Assembly (NCBI RefSeq): GCF_009192735.1
Contig: NZ_VTFU01000001.1
Span: 1 to 64,000, forward strand
From: Arthrobacter gandavensis
GTDB taxonomy: Bacteria; Actinomycetota; Actinomycetes; Actinomycetales; Micrococcaceae
DNA: 64,000 nucleotides
Direction: 5' to 3'
Of the stretch, positions 61,340 to 64,000 are shown one piece after another; position 1 is the stretch's first letter; each line of letters opens with the position of its first letter. Made by a program: the position numbers and the translations under genes. The notes under the pieces were generated by a model that was given only the letters and a program-made list of their open reading frames with translations, ran no database searches and had not been told where the DNA came from.

Positions 61340-61699
61340 ATGAGAGCTAAAGACACCCTGGGGCGCCGCGGAGAGGACCTCGCCGCGAGCTATCTGGCTT
61401 CGACCGGCATGGAGGTCATTGACCGCAACTGGCGCTGTCCCGACGGGGAAATCGATCTGGTGGGGCTTGAGAACGGAACCCTCGTCATTGTGGAGGTCAA
61501 GACCCGCTCCTCGCTGAACTACGGCCACCCGCTGGAGGCCATCACACCCGCAAAACTTGCCCGGCTCTACCTCCTGGCCAGCAGGTGGAGGAATGCCCAG
61601 GACCGGCGGTTCACTGCCTTCCGGGTGGATGCGGTGTCAGTGGTCGACGACGGCGCATCGACCCCTGTCATCGAGCATCTGCGGGAGGTGGCGCCGTGA
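61340..61699 (+). CDS. YraN/UPF0102 endonuclease-like protein
   Basis: A 119-residue protein of the UPF0102 family: GRRGEDLAASYLASTGMEVIDRNWRC, then the nuclease-like core EIDLVGLENGTLVIVEVKTR (D, E-x-K). It has a restriction-endonuclease-type fold; the cellular role is unproven. The order yraN-yifB-dprA is conserved. Its stop overlaps the yifB start. Confidence 0.93.
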   Translation: MRAKDTLGRRGEDLAASYLASTGMEVIDRNWRCPDGEIDLVGLENGTLVIVEVKTRSSLNYGHPLEAITPAKLARLYLLASRWRNAQDRRFTAFRVDAVSVVDDGASTPVIEHLREVAP

Positions 61700-63243
61700 C
61701 CCTGGGACGCACCTATGGCGTGGGACTCGTCGGCCTGGATGGGCGGATGGTGGAGGTAGAGGCGGACATTGGCCAGAGTCTTCCCTCATTCGTCCTGCTG
61801 GGGCTGCCCGATGCATCCCTGAACGAGGCCAAAGACCGGGTTCGGTCCGCGGCTAAGAACGCGGGACTGCCGCTGAGCCGCAGAAGAATCACGGTCAACC
61901 TCATGCCGGCGGACGTGCACAAACGGGGCTCGGGATTCGATCTTGCCATCGTCATGGCCGCCCTTGCGGCCGCCGGAGATGTCCGCTGCAGCGGACGCCG
62001 CGTGTTCATTGCAGAACTCGGTCTGGACGGGCGGCTGCGCCCGGTGCGGGGCATCCTGCCGGCGGTCATGGCGTCCGTGGAAGCCGGGTATCCGCAAATT
62101 ACGGTCGCAGCTGCCAACGCCGCTGAAGCCGCACTCGTACCGGGAGCGGACGTTTCAGGGTTCGAGTCCCTCGCCGAAGTGGCAGCCTTCCTGGGCGCTG
62201 ACCCCGCCAGTCTGTCCTTCCCACCGCCGATGACGGAAGAAACACCCGCAACGGACGACGGCGGGCACGAGAAGACGGTCGCTCTCCGCGACATGTCGGA
62301 CATCGCCGGTCAGTCGGAGGCCAGATTCGCGGTGGAGGTAGCGGCTGCCGGTGCCCATCATCTCTTGATGACCGGACCGCCCGGCGCCGGTAAGACCATG
62401 CTGGCCGAACGGTTGCCCGGACTGCTGCCGGATCTTCCGGATGCCCACGCCATGGAAGTCACGGCCATTCACTCCCTGGTCTGGGGCGGCCGTCCCTGCT
62501 CCGAGCTGCTGCGCCGGCCTCCTTTTGAGAGCCCGCACCACACAGCATCCTCAGCGGCCATCATTGGTGGAGGATCCGGCATCGCCCGTCCGGGTGCCGC
62601 GTCCCGGGCCCACCGCGGTGTCCTCTTCCTGGATGAAGCTCCGGAGTATGACCGGCGTGTGCTGGACGCACTGCGGCAGCCGCTGGAAAGCGGCAAGCTG
62701 GAACTGCACCGCGCTGCGGGCACCGCCAGCTACCCGGCCCGCTTCCAGTTGGTCCTGGCCGCCAACCCCTGCCCCTGCGGGCTGGCCTCCGGAAAGGGAC
62801 TGGACTGCACCTGCACGCCGCAGCAGCGCCGGCGGTACTTCAGCCGGCTCTCCGGCCCGCTGCTGGACCGCGTGGATTTGCAGCTGACGGTCCAGCGGGT
62901 GTCGCTGCGGGAACTGTCGAGTGGCGGCAGCGCCGAAGGGAGCGCGGTACTCGCCGCCCGGGTCGCTGCCGCACGGCATGTGCAGCACGAGCGGCTGAGG
63001 GACTGGGGATACGAAACGAACGCAGAGGTGTCCGGTAACGTGCTCCGCGGCGCTCTGCGGCCGGCGCCGCGCGCCACGTCGGCACTTGACCGGGCGATGG
63101 ACCGGCAGACTCTCACGGCGCGCGGTTATGACCGGGTGCTGCGGGTCGCATGGAGCGTCGCGGATTTGGCGGGACATCTTTCACCGGACGCCGACGACGT
63201 CGGCCAGGCACTGGGGTTTCGGCAACAGGGCGTGGCGGCATGA
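61696..63243 (+). CDS. YifB/ComM-like Mg-chelatase-related AAA ATPase
   Basis: A 515-residue AAA+ protein. The N-terminal Lon-like ChlI domain (GLVGLDGRMVEVEADIGQSLPS, GLPDASLNEAKDRV) is followed by Walker A TGPPGAGKTMLAERL and Walker B GVLFLDEAPEYDRRVLDALRQPLE. The C-terminal Mg_chelatase_C part includes a Cys-rich segment NPCPCG...CTCTP. ComM, a close relative, promotes branch migration in natural transformation, which fits the next gene dprA. The GTG at 61696 overlaps the yraN stop. A longer reading inside yraN is rejected. Confidence 0.93.
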   Translation: MTLGRTYGVGLVGLDGRMVEVEADIGQSLPSFVLLGLPDASLNEAKDRVRSAAKNAGLPLSRRRITVNLMPADVHKRGSGFDLAIVMAALAAAGDVRCSGRRVFIAELGLDGRLRPVRGILPAVMASVEAGYPQITVAAANAAEAALVPGADVSGFESLAEVAAFLGADPASLSFPPPMTEETPATDDGGHEKTVALRDMSDIAGQSEARFAVEVAAAGAHHLLMTGPPGAGKTMLAERLPGLLPDLPDAHAMEVTAIHSLVWGGRPCSELLRRPPFESPHHTASSAAIIGGGSGIARPGAASRAHRGVLFLDEAPEYDRRVLDALRQPLESGKLELHRAAGTASYPARFQLVLAANPCPCGLASGKGLDCTCTPQQRRRYFSRLSGPLLDRVDLQLTVQRVSLRELSSGGSAEGSAVLAARVAAARHVQHERLRDWGYETNAEVSGNVLRGALRPAPRATSALDRAMDRQTLTARGYDRVLRVAWSVADLAGHLSPDADDVGQALGFRQQGVAA

Positions 63244-64000
63244 GCGGCGCGTCGCCGGAACTGCTGAGGAGCCGTGCTGTCCTGTCCCGGTTGTTTGAAC
63301 CGTCCGACAACGTGGGACTTGCTCTTGTGGCCGTCGCCGGGCCGGTGGACGCGGTGCGGGTGGCGACGGGGAACCTGCAGGCAGGGAAGGCGCTGGCCGG
63401 CGAACTCATGGCGGAGCTGGAGTCGGCGGGGATCTCCGGCAATGGGAGCATCCTCACCGATGCTCTGAACCGCTGGGCCCCGAGAGTTCCTGATTTAGCT
63501 CCGGACCGTGACCTGGCAACGATCGGCCGGGCAGGAGGTGAACTGCTCATTCCGGAGGACCCCCGCTGGCCGGAGGGCCTGCGGGATCTGGGGTTGGGGA
63601 TGCCGCTGTGCCTGTGGGTGCGCGGCAACCTGGACGAAGGCATACCGCCGCTTTCCAGGACAGCGGCGGTCGTGGGCTCACGGGACAGCACGGGGTACGG
63701 AATGTCTGTGGCAGGTGACCTTGCCGCAGGACTGGTAACGCGGGGCTGGACTGTCGTGTCCGGAGGAGCATATGGCATCGACGCACAGGCGCATCGTGCG
63801 GCCTTGGCAACCGGGGGCACCGCAAAAGCACCCACCATTGCCGTCATGGCGTGCGGCGCGGACCGTTATTACCCCTCCGGGAATGAGGAACTCCTGCGCG
63901 AAGTTGTTCGGCGCGGAGTCCTCCTGTCGGAAGTGCCGCCGGGATCCTCTCCCACGCGCTGGAGATTTTTGCAGCGGAACAGGATCATCGCAGCTCTCAG
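63240..64000 (+). CDS. dprA: DNA-processing protein DprA (3' end outside window)
   Basis: The first 253 codons of DprA, which loads RecA onto incoming single-stranded DNA. Seen: LLIPEDPRWPEGLRDLG, LCLWVRGNLDE, AAVVGSRDSTGYGMSVAGDLAAGL, VVSGGAYGIDAQAHRAAL, VMACGADRYYPSGNEELL and the beginning of RNRIIAALS. This is the Rossmann-fold DNA-binding core. It is cut by the window edge. The start overlaps the yifB stop (ATGA). Confidence 0.95.
   Translation, partial: MSGASPELLRSRAVLSRLFEPSDNVGLALVAVAGPVDAVRVATGNLQAGKALAGELMAELESAGISGNGSILTDALNRWAPRVPDLAPDRDLATIGRAGGELLIPEDPRWPEGLRDLGLGMPLCLWVRGNLDEGIPPLSRTAAVVGSRDSTGYGMSVAGDLAAGLVTRGWTVVSGGAYGIDAQAHRAALATGGTAKAPTIAVMACGADRYYPSGNEELLREVVRRGVLLSEVPPGSSPTRWRFLQRNRIIAAL

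Overview
The window comes from a high-GC Gram-positive actinobacterium. Gene content and order (dak2-recG-rsmD, coaD, DUF177-rpmF-rnc-mutM, ole genes, smc, ftsY, ffh, rpsP-khpA-rimM-trmD-rplS-lepB-lepB-rnhB-DUF2469-yraN-yifB-dprA) fit Micrococcaceae, most likely Arthrobacter in the broad sense. This placement is inferred from protein family knowledge and was not checked by a search.

Positions 1-16150 form an accessory region that is visibly AT-richer than the rest over most of its length. It holds a cell-surface glycopolymer locus broken up by insertion sequences: an orphan serine hydrolase-like protein, a rhamnosyltransferase-like protein, two large bifunctional proteins joining a GT2 glycosyltransferase to a TagF-like polyol-phosphate transferase (one on each strand), a 749-residue TPR protein directly upstream of one of them, a LicC-like nucleotidyltransferase and a non-hydrolysing UDP-GlcNAc 2-epimerase. 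Together they suggest synthesis of a teichoic-acid-like wall polymer. The mobile elements are an IS481 end cut by the window edge, an intact IS110 transposase, a frameshifted IS481 remnant, and an IS3 OrfA scrap fused to it.

Positions 16200-64000 are mostly core chromosome. A second small island (23150-26650) lies between coaD and the DUF177/rpmF/rnc group. It carries a coiled-coil GT-D glycosyltransferase with a leaderless promoter and a second IS110 element. Next come a compact olefin operon (oleA, fused oleBC, oleD), smc, an amidotransferase/MFS pair, ftsY, a surface-anchored GH79-like glycosidase, amt-glnK, a divergent glucose-6-phosphate dehydrogenase, ffh, a degenerate Nudix/hydrolase/GNAT set, a VOC protein, and the long ribosome/secretion operon that ends in dprA at the window edge.

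Noncoding signals are plentiful. Three transposase genes from two families carry hairpins that bury their own Shine-Dalgarno sequence. At least seven genes have a TANNNT -10 box 6-7 bases before the start codon and no Shine-Dalgarno, which predicts leaderless mRNAs. There are several strong intrinsic terminators, a four-copy 16-bp intergenic repeat after mutM, and three separate 18-19 bp tandem triplications. No tRNA, rRNA, CRISPR array or prophage was seen.
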